A stretch of DNA of 64,000 nt from Leucobacter aridicollis (lineage in GTDB: Bacteria > Actinomycetota > Actinomycetes > Actinomycetales > Microbacteriaceae): the NCBI RefSeq assembly GCF_013409595.1, contig NZ_JACCBD010000001.1, positions 1,302,001-1,366,000 on the forward strand, written 5' to 3'. Positions 17,438 to 27,228 of this stretch are shown in pieces. Position 1 is the first letter of the stretch. The number at the start of each line of letters is the position of its first letter. The translations under genes and the position numbers were made by a program. The notes under the pieces were generated by a model that was given only the letters and a program-made list of their open reading frames with translations, had not been told where the DNA came from and did not search any database.

Positions 17438-18458
17438 GCGCCGCGACTGACTCGGCCAGCGCCCGCGAGCTGAGCTTGCCGACACCGGTCGCGTTCACGA
17501 ACGCGTGAATGTGGCCCTCGACAAGCTGCACGGTCACCGGGACCCCGGCCTCTCGCAGGCGCTCCGCGTAGGCGAGCCCCTCGTCGCGGAGCACGTCGAA
17601 CCCCGACACGGCGACGTGCACTGGCGGGAGCCCGGTGAGTGCGGCGGCGTCCGCGAGGAGCGGCGACACGAGCGGATCGAGGGCGGCATCCGGGGTCGGC
17701 AGGTAGTGGTCTCGGTACCAGTCCATGTGCGCCTCGGTGAGGAAGTACCCCTCACCGAACAGCTCGTACGACCGGTGCTTCGTCGACAGGTCGGTGACAG
17801 GAAAGAACAGCAGCTGGAAGTCGGGCGGCCCGGTCGCGTCGTCGCGAGTGGCGATGCAGACCGTCGCGCTGAGGTTGCCGCCAGCGCTGTCGCCTGCGAC
17901 CGCGATGCGCGCACCGGGCCGCTCGGCCCGCGCCCAGCGGTACGCGTCGATCGCGTCTTCGAGTCCCGCGGGAAACGGGTGCTCAGGGGCGAGCCGGTAG
18001 TCGACGGCGATCACCTCGAGCCCGCTTTCGGCCGCGATGAACCGGCACGCCGAGTCAGCGGATTCGAGGCTGCCCACCACCCAGCCGCCGCCGTGGAAGT
18101 ACAGCACCGTGCCGCGCCCCCGGGCGCCCTGGGCATGCGCGTATCGGCGAGCCCGAACGCTGCCGTGCCGTGTCGGGATGGCGATGTCCTCGACCTCGGC
18201 GACGTCGTGGGTACCGCCGAAGATGCGGGCCTCGGCGTCGATCTGGGCGCGCGCCTCCGGGAGAGGAAGCTGTGTGAAATCGTTGCCCGGCAACGCGTTG
18301 AGGAGCCGGAGGGCCATCTGCACCTCGGTGGCGAGCCGTTGCCCGTCGGCCTCGACGGGTGTCCCGGCGATGAGGCGCTGAGCCCACTGCGGGAGGTTGC
18401 CAAGCGTGCGGATCGCGCCCCTGGTCAGGCGTTCGGAGAGCGGCGGGGTGGTTGGCAT
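17415..18458 (-). CDS. Alpha/beta-hydrolase, HSL-family esterase
   Basis: 347 aa. HGGG oxyanion motif at 122-125, nucleophile motif GDSAGG with Ser191, likely acid Asp288 (SGFDVLRDEG) and base His318 (EGHIHAF). The start at 18458 follows an AGGAG ribosome site; a longer frame upstream lacks one. It lies between two iron-regulated ABC pairs and its 5' end faces irtA. A role in siderophore ester hydrolysis (iron release) is possible from position alone. The family mostly acts on small acyl esters, so this is inference. Confidence 0.86.
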   Translation of the reverse strand: MPTTPPLSERLTRGAIRTLGNLPQWAQRLIAGTPVEADGQRLATEVQMALRLLNALPGNDFTQLPLPEARAQIDAEARIFGGTHDVAEVEDIAIPTRHGSVRARRYAHAQGARGRGTVLYFHGGGWVVGSLESADSACRFIAAESGLEVIAVDYRLAPEHPFPAGLEDAIDAYRWARAERPGARIAVAGDSAGGNLSATVCIATRDDATGPPDFQLLFFPVTDLSTKHRSYELFGEGYFLTEAHMDWYRDHYLPTPDAALDPLVSPLLADAAALTGLPPVHVAVSGFDVLRDEGLAYAERLREAGVPVTVQLVEGHIHAFVNATGVGKLSSRALAESVAALTRGLAR

Positions 18459-18602
18459 GGTGGCTCCTGGGTCGGCGACGGTGGCGACGGAACGGGGCGC
18501 GCGTCGGTGCGGGCCCGTGATCACTCTAGCGGCGCGGGGCCGCGCCTGGGCTGCGTGACGAGTTGCCGGGGGACCGATTTCACTATTGTTACTTCAGCAG
18601 AT

Positions 18603-18621
18603 GATAGTTAGGCTTGCCTTA
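18603..18621. promoter_or_regulatory. DtxR/IdeR-type iron box upstream of irtA
   Basis: GATAGTTAGGCTTGCCTTA matches the IdeR consensus at 12 of 19 positions, including the invariant-looking GTTAGGCT core and CCT half. It lies 126 bp upstream of the irtA start, in the only intergenic stretch between irtA and the divergent esterase gene. It should repress irtAB when iron is sufficient. Confidence 0.7.
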
Positions 18622-18747
18622 GTAATTCGTGGTGTGTGATCGCGAGGCACGCGCTCGGTCGCGCCTCAGCTGACACGACGGCCGCGCTTCCACCCGCTTC
18701 GCCGGGCCGAGGCGAGGCGCGCGCCACGCTGCGGGAAAGGAACAGCG

Positions 18748-21420
18748 ATGGCAAAGCGTGGATTCACGGGGGCCATGACTCGCGCGTATGGGGCGCGCGA
18801 CCACGAGGTGACGGTGACGGCGACCGAAGCGATCACGCCAACCTTCAGGCGCATCTGGATGTCGGCGCCATCGCTCCTCGCCGAGATGAGCCCAGGCTCG
18901 ACGTCCTACCTGCGCTTCTGGTTCCCGGACCCAAACGGCGGTGATGCGGAGTTCCAGCGCGCCTACACAGTCACCCAGGCAGACGCCCAGTCGGGCACCT
19001 TCGCCGTCGACGTCGTGCTGCACGAGCCGGCCGGCCCCGCTTCAGCCTGGGCGAAGGCGGCCGAACCGGGCTGGACAGTCGAGGCGAACTCACTCGGGTC
19101 AACTCGGTTTGAGCTCGCGGACGAACTGCCAGCCGGGTATCTGCTCGTCGGCGATTCGGCTTCCCTGCCCGCGATCAATTCGATCATCGCTCAGGTGCCG
19201 GCGAGCGTACCGGTCGAGCTGTACCTCGAAGAACACCACGCAGACGACAGGCTCATTCCGCTCTCGTCGCACCCGCGACTCGCGGTGCACTGGGTGCCGC
19301 GCGTGGGGGAGGGCTCCCTCGCCGCTGCGATTGCCGACCGCGACTGGTCTGACTGGTACGCGTGGGCCGCGCCAGAGTCGGGGTCGCTGAAGCAGCTGCG
19401 CGTTCGCCTCCGCGACGACTTCGGCTTCCCAAAATCAGAGGTCCACGCGCAGGCGTACTGGTACTTTGGCCGCGCATTTGGGAAGAACCGTTCCAAGGCC
19501 GTTTCGGCCGCCGTTGCCGAGCAGGAGTTGGCGGCGGCCGCTGCCGTCGCCGCGGCTTCGGTTCCCGCCGCGGACGCAGCCCCCGGCGCGACGGGTGCCC
19601 CCGGTGAGCAGGTGGCATCCGCTTCCGTGGGAGCGGTGGGCAGCGGGTCAGGATCCTCATCCCGCGGCGCCTGGCGATCTCAGGCGGGGAGCCGGCTTCT
19701 CGCGCCACTGAAGCCGACAATGATGCTCGCCGGCATCGCACAGGCGCTTCTCACGCTCGTGCAGCTTGCGCCCTTCGTGCTGCTCGTCGAACTTGCGCGG
19801 CTGCTCCTCACGGGAGCGACGCCCGACAGCTACTGGCGGGTGGGGCTCTGGGCGCTCGGGCTCATGGGCGCGGGTGTCGTGCTCGCGGCCGCGATGCTCG
19901 TCTGGCTTCACTGGGTCGACGCGATGTTCGCGCGTGAGCTCAGGCAGCGCCTGCTGCAGAAGCTGTCGCGGCTCCCGCTCGGCTGGTTCGCTGCTCGCGG
20001 ATCGGGGCAGGTCAAGCAGCTCGTGCAAGACGACACGCTCGCGCTGCACTACCTCGTGACCCACGCCGTGCCCGACGCGGTGAACGCGGTTGTCGCTCCG
20101 GTCGCGGTGCTGGCCTACATGTTCGTCACCGACTGGCGCATCGCACTGCTCCTGCTCATTCCAGTACTGGCATACGTCGTTGGCATGTCGATCATGCTCA
20201 TCCAGTCGGGCCCGCGCACCCAGGAGGCATCACGCTGGGCCGAGCGGATGAACGTGGAGGCGGGGGCGTATCTCGAAGGGCAGCCAGTCGTGCGCGTGTT
20301 TGGGGGAGCGGCCGCCTCGTCGTTCCGCGGCAAGCTCGCCGAATACGTTGGGTTCCTCGACTCGTGGCAGCGGCCCCTCTCAGGCCAGAAAGCGTTCATT
20401 GACCTCGCAACGAGGCCGGCAACATTCCTCCTGCTCATCAGCGCCGCGGGAACACTGTTCATCGCGACCGGGTCGATGGACCCGCTCGCGCTGCTCCCGT
20501 TCCTGTTGCTCGGCACGACATTCGGCGCCCGTCTGCTCGGAATCGGGTACGGCCTGTCCGGGCTGCAGGGTGGCCTGCTCGCAGCGCGGCGAATCCAGAT
20601 TGCCCTCGACGAGGCCGAACTCGAGGTCAGTGGCGGCTCTGCTGCCGCGGCCGTGCCCGCCGGCCACGTCGAGTTCGACGACGTCGGCTTCGCCTACCGT
20701 GAGGGGGTACCGGTGCTCGAAGACATTCACCTTGAGCTCGCCCCCGGAACGGTAACCGCCCTCGTCGGGCCGTCAGGCTCGGGAAAGTCAACGCTTGCGG
20801 CCCTGCTCGCGAGGTTCCATGATGTCGGCCACGGTGCGATCCGCGTCGGTGGGCGCGACGTCCGCGATCTCAGCGCGGACGAGCTGTACGCGAGCGTGGG
20901 ATTCGTGTTCCAAGATGCGCAGCTCGTCCACGGCACGGTGCGGGAGAACATCGCCCTCGCCGTTCCGGCGGCGAGCGACGCCGCAATCGAGGCCGCGGCG
21001 CGGGCGGCGCACATCCACGACCGCATCATGCAGATGCCCGAGGGGTACAGCACCGTGCTCGGCGCCGACGCTGCGCTCTCCGGCGGGGAGCGGCAGCGGC
21101 TCACGATCGCCCGCGCCATCCTTGCCGACACCCCCGTGCTCGTGCTTGACGAGGCGACCGCGTACGCCGACCCCGAGTCCGAGTACCTCGTTCAGCGGGC
21201 GCTGAACCAGTTGACAGCGGGGCGCACGGTGCTTGTCATCGCCCACCGCCTCCACACGATCGCGGGCGCGGATCGCATCGTTGTGCTCGACGGCGGTCGC
21301 GTGAGCGAGGCAGGCACGCACGACGAACTGCTCGAACGAGCGGGCAGATACTGGCAGCTCTGGCAGGCCGGTGCTGGTGGTGCCGGGCGCGCGCTCGAGA
21401 CTACGGAGGGGACGCGATGA
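18748..21420 (+). CDS. irtA: IrtA-like siderophore transporter: siderophore-interacting (FAD) domain fused to ABC half-transporter
   Basis: 890 aa. Residues 1 to about 245 form a siderophore-interacting, FAD-dependent ferric reductase domain, with the flavin motif RAYTV at 71-75 and [16 protein letters not shown]. An Ala/Gly/Ser-rich linker (about 250-315) leads to an exporter-fold membrane domain and an ATPase with Walker [10 protein letters not shown] (674-682), signature LSGGERQR (777-784), Walker B VLVLDEAT and switch His IAHRL. Architecture and length match mycobacterial IrtA (known family member), which with IrtB imports ferric mycobactin-type siderophores and reduces the iron. Coupled to irtB by ATGA; iron box upstream. 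Confidence 0.9.
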   Translation: MAKRGFTGAMTRAYGARDHEVTVTATEAITPTFRRIWMSAPSLLAEMSPGSTSYLRFWFPDPNGGDAEFQRAYTVTQADAQSGTFAVDVVLHEPAGPASAWAKAAEPGWTVEANSLGSTRFELADELPAGYLLVGDSASLPAINSIIAQVPASVPVELYLEEHHADDRLIPLSSHPRLAVHWVPRVGEGSLAAAIADRDWSDWYAWAAPESGSLKQLRVRLRDDFGFPKSEVHAQAYWYFGRAFGKNRSKAVSAAVAEQELAAAAAVAAASVPAADAAPGATGAPGEQVASASVGAVGSGSGSSSRGAWRSQAGSRLLAPLKPTMMLAGIAQALLTLVQLAPFVLLVELARLLLTGATPDSYWRVGLWALGLMGAGVVLAAAMLVWLHWVDAMFARELRQRLLQKLSRLPLGWFAARGSGQVKQLVQDDTLALHYLVTHAVPDAVNAVVAPVAVLAYMFVTDWRIALLLLIPVLAYVVGMSIMLIQSGPRTQEASRWAERMNVEAGAYLEGQPVVRVFGGAAASSFRGKLAEYVGFLDSWQRPLSGQKAFIDLATRPATFLLLISAAGTLFIATGSMDPLALLPFLLLGTTFGARLLGIGYGLSGLQGGLLAARRIQIALDEAELEVSGGSAAAAVPAGHVEFDDVGFAYREGVPVLEDIHLELAPGTVTALVGPSGSGKSTLAALLARFHDVGHGAIRVGGRDVRDLSADELYASVGFVFQDAQLVHGTVRENIALAVPAASDAAIEAAARAAHIHDRIMQMPEGYSTVLGADAALSGGERQRLTIARAILADTPVLVLDEATAYADPESEYLVQRALNQLTAGRTVLVIAHRLHTIAGADRIVVLDGGRVSEAGTHDELLERAGRYWQLWQAGAGGAGRALETTEGTR

Positions 21421-23210
21421 TCCGAACACTACTGGCCCTGCTCCCGGCGGGCAGCGGGCCACGCCTCGCCGGGCACCTCGCCCTCACAACGCTCGGCGTG
21501 CTGCTGCGGGCCGCGGGAGTGGTGCTGCTCGTGCCGCTCGTCAGCGCCCTGTTCAGCGACGACCCGGCCGGCGCGTGGCCGTGGGTCGCGTGGCTCACGC
21601 TCGCGACCGCGGCGGGCTGGGCCGTCGACTCGGTGACGGTCCGTCTCGGGTTCGATATCGGCTTTGGGTTGCTCGAGTCGGGGCAGCGCGCGGTGGCAGA
21701 CCGCCTCGCCGACATTCGGCTCACCTGGTTCACGTCCGGGCACACCGCCACGGCTCGCCAGGCCGTCGCGGCGACGGGGCCCGACCTCGTCGGCCTCATC
21801 ATCTACCTCGTCGCGCCAATCGTTGGCGCGGTCTTGCTGCCCATCGCCATCGGGCTGGCACTCCTGCCCATCGCGTGGCCGCTCGGGGTCGCGGCGCTCG
21901 CGGGCGTTCCCGTGCTCCTCGGCGCCTTCTGGCTGGCGGGGCGGGTGAGCCACCGTGCCGACCGGGCCGCGGCAGCGAGCAACAGCGCGCTCACCGAACG
22001 TATCGTTGAGTTCGCGCGAACGCAGCAGGCGCTGCGCGCCTCACGCCGCGTCGGCGTTGAGGGAAGCCACGTGGGTGCGGCGCTCGCCGCGCAGCATGGC
22101 GCGAGCGTGCGGCTGCTCCTGCTGCAGGTCCCAGGGCAGCTGATCTTCGGGCTCGCGAGCCAGGTCGCGCTGGTGCTGCTCGCCGGGACGATCGTGGTAC
22201 TCACCACCTCGGGTGCGCTCGCCGCGCCGGCGGCCGTGGCGCTCATCGTTGTTGTCGTGCGCTACCTCGAGCCGTTTACCGTGCTTGCCGAACTCTCGCC
22301 TGGGGTGGAGTCTGCGCTCGGGGTGCTCCGGGATATTCGAGAAGTACTTGACGCGCCCGCGGTTCCGGCGGGGCGCAAGGCGCAGGCGGGCGGGGGCGCG
22401 GCCGCGAGTGTCAGGGCGCCTGATCGGTCGCATGACCGGTCGCCTGATCGGGCGCTGGGGCCGCGCTTGGAGCTGCGCGACGTCCAGTTCAGCTACGGGG
22501 CTGCGTCCGCTCAGGTACTCGACGGGCTCTCGCTCACGTTTGAACCCGGCACGACAACCGCTATCGTCGGCCCCTCGGGCTCTGGGAAGAGTACCGTGCT
22601 GTCGCTCCTCGCGGGGCTGCAGTACCCAACTGCCGGGGCGGTACTGGTTGATGGCGTTGACGCGGCGACGTTGACCGGCGCGGCCCGCCGAGAGCTTGTG
22701 AGTGTCGTGTTCCAGCACCCGTACCTGTTTGACGGCAGTATCCGCGACAACGTGCTTGTCGGTCGGCCGGCAGCCGACGACGCTCAGCTTGAACTCGCCG
22801 CCCAACTCGCGCAGGTTGACGAACTGATCGCTCGGTTGCCGGACGGTTGGGACAGTCGTGTTGGCGAAGCGGGCGGCTCCCTCTCTGGGGGTGAGAAGCA
22901 GCGCGTGTCGATCGCTCGCGCGCTCCTCAAACTCGCACCCGTGTTGCTCGTCGACGAAGCGACGAGCGCCCTCGACACCGAGAACGAAGCCGCGGTGGCG
23001 AGCGCGCTCGCAGGCGACCCGGCGCCGCGCACGCGGGTCATCGTTGCGCACCGGCTGAGCAGTATTCGCGCGGCCGACCGCGTCGTATTTCTCGAGAGTG
23101 GCGTCGTCGCTGAAGACGGGACGATCGACGAGTTGCTCGCCGCGGGTGGGCGCTTCGCTGAGTTCTGGCGGCAGCAAGACGCCGCTGGGGCGTGGCAGCT
23201 GCGGGCGTAA
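21417..23210 (+). CDS. irtB: IrtB-like siderophore ABC half-transporter
   Basis: 597 aa. Exporter-fold membrane domain (about 10-310), then an Asp/Arg/Pro-rich linker with a repeated DRS unit (about 340-355), then an ATPase with Walker [10 protein letters not shown] (about 386-394), signature LSGGEKQR, Walker [13 protein letters not shown] and switch His VAHRLS. It overlaps irtA by 4 bp and should form the IrtAB heterodimer in the cytoplasmic membrane. All ATPase motifs are canonical, in contrast to the second SIP-linked pair at 37125-40651. Confidence 0.89.
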   Translation: MIRTLLALLPAGSGPRLAGHLALTTLGVLLRAAGVVLLVPLVSALFSDDPAGAWPWVAWLTLATAAGWAVDSVTVRLGFDIGFGLLESGQRAVADRLADIRLTWFTSGHTATARQAVAATGPDLVGLIIYLVAPIVGAVLLPIAIGLALLPIAWPLGVAALAGVPVLLGAFWLAGRVSHRADRAAAASNSALTERIVEFARTQQALRASRRVGVEGSHVGAALAAQHGASVRLLLLQVPGQLIFGLASQVALVLLAGTIVVLTTSGALAAPAAVALIVVVVRYLEPFTVLAELSPGVESALGVLRDIREVLDAPAVPAGRKAQAGGGAAASVRAPDRSHDRSPDRALGPRLELRDVQFSYGAASAQVLDGLSLTFEPGTTTAIVGPSGSGKSTVLSLLAGLQYPTAGAVLVDGVDAATLTGAARRELVSVVFQHPYLFDGSIRDNVLVGRPAADDAQLELAAQLAQVDELIARLPDGWDSRVGEAGGSLSGGEKQRVSIARALLKLAPVLLVDEATSALDTENEAAVASALAGDPAPRTRVIVAHRLSSIRAADRVVFLESGVVAEDGTIDELLAAGGRFAEFWRQQDAAGAWQLRA

Positions 23211-23228
23211 CAGAGGTCCGGACCGCGC

Positions 23229-23301
23229 AAACACACCATTCTCGCGAGAACACCCCTTCCTGGCGGTAGATAAGGGGTGTTCTCGCGAGAATGATGTGTT
23301 T
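23229..23301. repeat. Very long near-perfect hairpin between convergent genes
   Basis: Arms 23229-23258 and 23272-23301 are 30 bp each and pair with a single mismatch (C23236). The loop is 13 nt (23259-23271). Each arm contains the 12-bp self-palindrome TTCTCGCGAGAA. It lies 19 bp after the irtB stop and 67 bp before the stop of the convergent dehydrogenase gene. It can serve as a bidirectional terminator (a TTTT follows on the plus strand, AAA precedes the left arm). It is longer and more perfect than other terminators here, so it may instead be a small repeat element. Confidence 0.85.
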
Positions 23302-23368
23302 TGGAGGGTGGTGCGGGGCGCCGCGGGGTCGTTCGGGGGGCCGGGTGCGGGGTGCGGGGCGACCAGGC

Positions 23369-24244
23369 TTACTTGTCGTAGGTGAAGAAGCCCTCGCCGG
23401 TCTTGCGGCCGAGCTTGCCCGCGTCGACATAGCTGCGGAGCAGCGTCCGTGGGCCCTCGGGCAGGTTCGGGTTCTCTGCTGCGTAGTGCTCCTCGATATC
23501 GAGTACCACGTCCAGGCCCACCTGATCCATGAGCGCGAACGGCCCGGCGTGGATGCCCATGTTGGCCTGCATGATCGCGTCGACGTCCTCCGGGGTGCTC
23601 ACGCCGTCGGCGACCACTGCGAGGGACTCGCGCTTGATCGCGGCCCAGATGCGGTTGAAGATGAAGCCCGTGCTCTCAGCGAGCGCGATGAACGGAGCGA
23701 GGCCGAACCGCTTCAGCTCCTCAGCGACCGCGGGCAGCAGCCCCTCGCTCGTCTGGCCGTCGCTCATAAGTTCGACCGCCATGCTCTGCGGCGGCATCGC
23801 GAAGTGCATGTTGAAGACCCGCTCGGGGTTCGAGACCTCGTCGATGACCTCGCGCGACTTGTACGACGAGGAGTTCGTTGCGAGCACCGCGTCAGCGTCG
23901 GCGAGCTTGTCGAGGGTGCCGAAGAGCGGGCGCTTGATGTCGAGCCGTTCGGGGACGGCCTCAACGACGAGCCACGCGCCGGGAAGCGATTCCTCGACGG
24001 TCGCAACCGTGGTGACAGTGCCGGGAGTCGCGCTGATGCCCTGCTTCTCGAGCCGCGCGGTGAGCTCGGGGAGCGCCTCGGTGACGTAGTCGAGCGCGGC
24101 CTGCCGCTGCGGTTCCTGCAGCTCCGCGATGCGGACGTCTGAGCCGCCCGACGCGAACACGGCCGCGATACGCCTGCCAAGGGTGCCGCCACCCACCACG
24201 ACGATCGGTCGCTCCTGGGCATTGGCTGGAACGGTGAATTGCAT
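23369..24244 (-). CDS. 3-hydroxyacyl-CoA dehydrogenase
   Basis: 291 aa. The Rossmann domain begins with VVVGGGTLGRRIA, the NAD-binding glycine motif. The catalytic region is FNMHFAMPPQSMAVELMS (the His of the 3HCDH family HFF/HFAxP motif), and the C-terminal 3HCDH domain contains TGFIFNRIWAAIKRE. It oxidises 3-hydroxyacyl-CoA to 3-ketoacyl-CoA in beta-oxidation or related pathways. Start at 24244 (MQFTVP) chosen for its GAGGA ribosome site; an ATG 12 bp earlier lacks one. It is divergent from a TetR gene with a 35-bp palindrome between them. Confidence 0.88.
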   Translation of the reverse strand: MQFTVPANAQERPIVVVGGGTLGRRIAAVFASGGSDVRIAELQEPQRQAALDYVTEALPELTARLEKQGISATPGTVTTVATVEESLPGAWLVVEAVPERLDIKRPLFGTLDKLADADAVLATNSSSYKSREVIDEVSNPERVFNMHFAMPPQSMAVELMSDGQTSEGLLPAVAEELKRFGLAPFIALAESTGFIFNRIWAAIKRESLAVVADGVSTPEDVDAIMQANMGIHAGPFALMDQVGLDVVLDIEEHYAAENPNLPEGPRTLLRSYVDAGKLGRKTGEGFFTYDK

Positions 24245-24283
24245 GTGATTCCTCATTTCCGTTGATCAGTACGCCTTGCATTC

Positions 24284-24318
24284 TCGATGCAATGTGTATT
24301 GAATACATTATGCATCGA
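24284..24318. promoter_or_regulatory. 35-bp palindromic operator between dehydrogenase and TetR genes
   Basis: An odd-centred palindrome: outer arms TCGATGCA (24284-24291) and TGCATCGA (24311-24318), inner arms TGTATT (24295-24300) and AATACA (24302-24307) around G24301. Only the three-base spacers at 24292-24294 and 24308-24310 do not pair. It occupies the divergent promoter region of the TetR gene (start 24340) and the dehydrogenase gene (start 24244). It is the obvious binding site for that TetR protein. Confidence 0.78.
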
Positions 24319-24339
24319 ACACTCGACGGAAGGAACCCT

Positions 24340-25047
24340 GTGGCAGTGCGCGGCGAGAACCTCCCAGGCGACGTCAAGGCTGCGGCGGCACAGCCAGCGG
24401 CCCCGGCAGAACACCCAGCGGGCCCGGCGGCGCAGGCTGCTGCCCCGGCGAGGCGCCGAGCGCGGGTGCACACTCGTGCCGCGCTGCTCGACGCGGCCGA
24501 GGCGATCTTTGCTGAGCGCGGCGCGCCAACGGCAACGATCGACGAGATCTGCTCACGTGCCGGCTTCACGAGAGGCGCCTTCTACTCCAACTTCCGCACC
24601 GTGACCGACGTGTTCTTCGCCCTGTACGAGCGAAAGACGGCGGAGCTGCTGAGCGGCGCGAGTCAGTTCGAAGGCCGCGTTGCGCCCGGCGCGAAGCCAG
24701 CGGACACGCTCGACGGGTTCGTCTCTGAGCTGCTGGCGGTCATCCCCGCCGACACGCAGTGGTACGCCCTCCGCGCGCTGTTCGGGCTTCGTGCCGGTGC
24801 CGATCCCGAGGTTGCGGCCGTGCTGCGCGCGCACGGCGAGGACTTCCAGCACGGCATCACCCCGGTCCTTGCGCGCATCGCCGAGGCTCTCGATTCGACG
24901 CTCGAGCCAGACATCGACGAGGCCGCCCGCGTCGTCATCGCGGCGCACGTAGGGTCGGTGCTGCAGGGCCCGTTCGTCGACGACCCCGAGAGTCTGAGGC
25001 ACGCGGCCGTCCTCGCCGCGCTCCGGGGCGTGCTCCGGCCGAACTAG
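24340..25047 (+). CDS. TetR-family regulator
   Basis: 235 aa from GTG 24340, which has an AAGGAA ribosome site 6 nt upstream; ATG 24310 would place the start inside the operator. A low-complexity Ala/Pro-rich N-terminus (about 5-38) is followed by a TetR helix-turn-helix (about 45-90) with ATIDEICSRAGFTRGAFYSNF. The Ala/Pro extension is unusual. It is divergent from the 3-hydroxyacyl-CoA dehydrogenase gene and probably represses it and itself, perhaps sensing an acyl-CoA. Its stop codon shares CTAG with the stop of the convergent nnrD. Confidence 0.86.
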   Translation: MAVRGENLPGDVKAAAAQPAAPAEHPAGPAAQAAAPARRRARVHTRAALLDAAEAIFAERGAPTATIDEICSRAGFTRGAFYSNFRTVTDVFFALYERKTAELLSGASQFEGRVAPGAKPADTLDGFVSELLAVIPADTQWYALRALFGLRAGADPEVAAVLRAHGEDFQHGITPVLARIAEALDSTLEPDIDEAARVVIAAHVGSVLQGPFVDDPESLRHAAVLAALRGVLRPN

Positions 25048-25958
25048 CCGCCCGAGCGCGCCAGCGCCTCCACGGCGGCGGGCACATGCCGCGCCACGTC
25101 ACCCGCCACGATGGGGCGCCCAGCGCTCACAGCCGCGCCAGCACCGACGCCCGCAGCCAGCCGGGCCGCGGTGTCGTGGAGCATGGCCGCCGTCGCGCAG
25201 AGTTCGGCGAACGCACCTGCGCGGTCGCGGTCGACGATGACCTGCGCGTGCCGCGCGGCCAGCGCCCCAAGGATCCCGGCGAGCACGTCGCCAGTTCCTG
25301 CCGTCGCGAGCCACGGCGTCGCGGGCCCGACGGTGATGATGCCCCCGACCGGGGACGCGACGGTCGTGACGGAGCCCTTCAGGAGGACGGTGACGTCGAG
25401 CCGAGCGGCGAGAGCCGCGGCGGCTTCCGCGTCGTCGGCGGGCTGTGGCTCGCCCAGCCCGCGCCAGAGCCGGGCGAACTCTCCGGCGTGTGGGGTGATC
25501 GCGACGGGCGCGGTCCGGCGGGCGGCGTCGCGCCGCTCGAGGCAGAGTTCGAGCGCGCCCGCGTCGACCACGAGGGGGTGCGCGTCGGTGAAGAGGTCGG
25601 TGAGTGCTTCGGTCTCGGCGGCGTCGCGCTCCGCGGGGTCCGTGCCGCTCCCGATGAGCCAGGCGGTCGCCCGCGAGGCGTCGCGCGTGACGACGGTCTC
25701 TGGCCGCGCCGCGAGTACCGCTGCGGCCGGGGTCGGGAGGCCGAAGCGGGGGTCGGCCTCGCCGAGCTGCGGGGCGAACTGCACGAGCCCGACGCCCGTC
25801 CGCCAGGCGGCCTCGACCCCGAGGGCCGCCGCTCCCGGGTACGCCGCGGAGCCCGTGCGCACGCCGAGCACGCCGCGGGAGTACTTGTGATCCCGCGCAG
25901 TCGGCGTCGTGAGGTACGGCGCGGCGTCCGAGGCGGTCCATCGGGTGTGATCGTGCAC
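25044..25958 (-). CDS. nnrD: ADP-dependent (S)-NAD(P)H-hydrate dehydratase
   Basis: 304 aa, ribokinase-like fold of the YjeF C-terminal (carbohydrate kinase) family. It repairs hydrated, inactive NAD(P)HX back to NAD(P)H using ADP or ATP. Motifs: KYSRGVLGVRTGS near the N-terminus, ITPHAGEFARL, VLLKGSVTTV and the C-terminal catalytic TAGTGDVLAGILG. The GTG start at 25958 follows GGAAGGAG. It lacks the epimerase (YjeF N) domain found in fused enzymes. It is a single gene convergent with the TetR gene, sharing the CTAG of both stop codons. Confidence 0.92.
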   Translation of the reverse strand: MHDHTRWTASDAAPYLTTPTARDHKYSRGVLGVRTGSAAYPGAAALGVEAAWRTGVGLVQFAPQLGEADPRFGLPTPAAAVLAARPETVVTRDASRATAWLIGSGTDPAERDAAETEALTDLFTDAHPLVVDAGALELCLERRDAARRTAPVAITPHAGEFARLWRGLGEPQPADDAEAAAALAARLDVTVLLKGSVTTVASPVGGIITVGPATPWLATAGTGDVLAGILGALAARHAQVIVDRDRAGAFAELCATAAMLHDTAARLAAGVGAGAAVSAGRPIVAGDVARHVPAAVEALARSGG

Positions 25959-26161
25959 GGTGCTCCTTCCTGGCGCGGCGGTCGGCGCGGGTGGTGGGCC
26001 AGCGGCCGCGGCGGGCGAACGCCCCGCAGATCAGGATCGAGCGCCCTGCCCTCAGCGTAGCCCCGGCGACCGCGCGCCGACCTCGCAATGGTGAAACGGC
26101 TATGAGTTTGCAGGGAGAATTGGTGATTTCTCCCAGCAATATCCAGTCCGCCCGTGCGATG

Positions 26162-26175
26162 CTTAGGGCCCTAAG
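26162..26175. promoter_or_regulatory. Perfect 14-bp palindrome upstream of the anchored hydrolase gene
   Basis: CTTAGGGCCCTAAG is fully self-complementary and lies 27 bp upstream of the GTG start at 26203. It shares TTAGG/CCTAA half-sites with the iron boxes elsewhere in the window but with a 2-3 bp shorter spacing, so it may be a site for another regulator. A weaker stem (GGGAGAA at 26113-26119 with TTCTCCC at 26128-26134) lies just upstream. Confidence 0.45.
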
Positions 26176-26202
26176 TAATGCCTGTTTCTCGAGAGCGAGC
26201 CC

Positions 26203-27153
26203 GTGAAGAAACCACTCAAGATCACCCTCATCAGCCTCGGCGTCATCGTCGGACTCGTCGGCGGGACGCTCGCCACCACCTCGATCATCAACGCGGTGAA
26301 GACCCCGCGGGAGGTGGCGGAGCTTGAGCCGTACGGTGAACTCGTCGAGGTGGACGGCAAGCAGATGAACGTCGCCGAGTTCGGGAGCGGCGAGCAGACC
26401 ATCGTGCTCACCCCCGGGGCCGGAACCGCCTCGCCTGTCGCAGACTTCGCGCCAGTGATCAACGGGCTGAAAGATGAGTACCGGATCCTCGTGGTCGAGC
26501 CGTTCGGCTACGGGCTGAGCGACCAGGCCGACACGCCGAGGACGACGGAGAACATCGTCGCCGAGATTCACGAGGCCGTCGCGACCTTCGAGGTCGACGA
26601 GTACATCCTCATGGGCCATTCGATCACGGGCATCTACGGGCTGGCATACGCGAACACGTATCCCGACGAGGTCACCGCGTTTGTCGGCATCGACACGTCG
26701 GTGCCCGAGCAGCCAGGGATGGACAGGGTGCCGGGCATCCTCAAGGCCGCGCCGGCGCTCCGCGGGCTCGGGCTGCTCCGCGTGATGACCGAGCTCGGCG
26801 GCAACCCGCTCGAGGGCAACCCGGCATACACGGCGGAGGACCTCACGCGGATGGACGTGCTCGCGATGCGCAACTCGATGGCGCCGACCTACCTCGACGA
26901 GGTCAACCACCTCGCCGAGAACTTCGCCGCCGCGAAGGGGCAGACCTTCCCGAAGGATCTGCCGCTGCTACTCATGTACCAGGCGAACAACCCTGACTTC
27001 CCGACGTGGACCGACATGCACGAGGCGCAGGCGGCAACCGTCGACTACGCGGTCACGCTCGAGGTCGACGCCGACCACTACCTGCACCACACGAAGGGTG
27101 AGGAGGTCGTCGCCGCGACCAAGGAGTTCCTCGCAGGGCTTCCTGCGGCGTAG
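26203..27153 (+). CDS. Membrane-anchored alpha/beta-hydrolase
   Basis: 316 aa from GTG 26203. One N-terminal transmembrane segment (about 8-30) anchors an alpha/beta-hydrolase domain. Nucleophile elbow GHSITG places Ser140. The likely base is the His of VDADHYLHH near the C-terminus. PGAG at about 71-74 marks the oxyanion region. The substrate is unknown; the family includes esterases, lipases and C-C hydrolases. It is monocistronic, flanked by a promoter palindrome at 26162 and a strong terminator at 27177. Confidence 0.85.
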   Translation: MKKPLKITLISLGVIVGLVGGTLATTSIINAVKTPREVAELEPYGELVEVDGKQMNVAEFGSGEQTIVLTPGAGTASPVADFAPVINGLKDEYRILVVEPFGYGLSDQADTPRTTENIVAEIHEAVATFEVDEYILMGHSITGIYGLAYANTYPDEVTAFVGIDTSVPEQPGMDRVPGILKAAPALRGLGLLRVMTELGGNPLEGNPAYTAEDLTRMDVLAMRNSMAPTYLDEVNHLAENFAAAKGQTFPKDLPLLLMYQANNPDFPTWTDMHEAQAATVDYAVTLEVDADHYLHHTKGEEVVAATKEFLAGLPAA

Positions 27154-27176
27154 CCGCCGGCCGCCCAGCTCGCACC

Positions 27177-27209
27177 GAGGGCCCCGCCGTGCGCACGGCT
27201 GGGGCCCTC
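27177..27209. terminator. Bidirectional hairpin terminator
   Basis: GAGGGCCCC (27177-27185) pairs with GGGGCCCTC (27201-27209). The interior GCCGTGC/GCACGGC (27186-27199) extends the stem, with a single bulged T. It lies between the convergent stops at 27153 and 27229 and has no long U-tract, as is common in high-GC actinomycetes. Confidence 0.75.
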
Positions 27210-27228
27210 TCTGTGAGCCGGGTCGAGG

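Noticed and set aside
26113..26134. GGGAGAA/TTCTCCC stem upstream of the anchored hydrolase gene
   Set aside because: Only 7-bp arms with an 8-nt loop and no gene ending nearby; too weak to call a terminator or operator.
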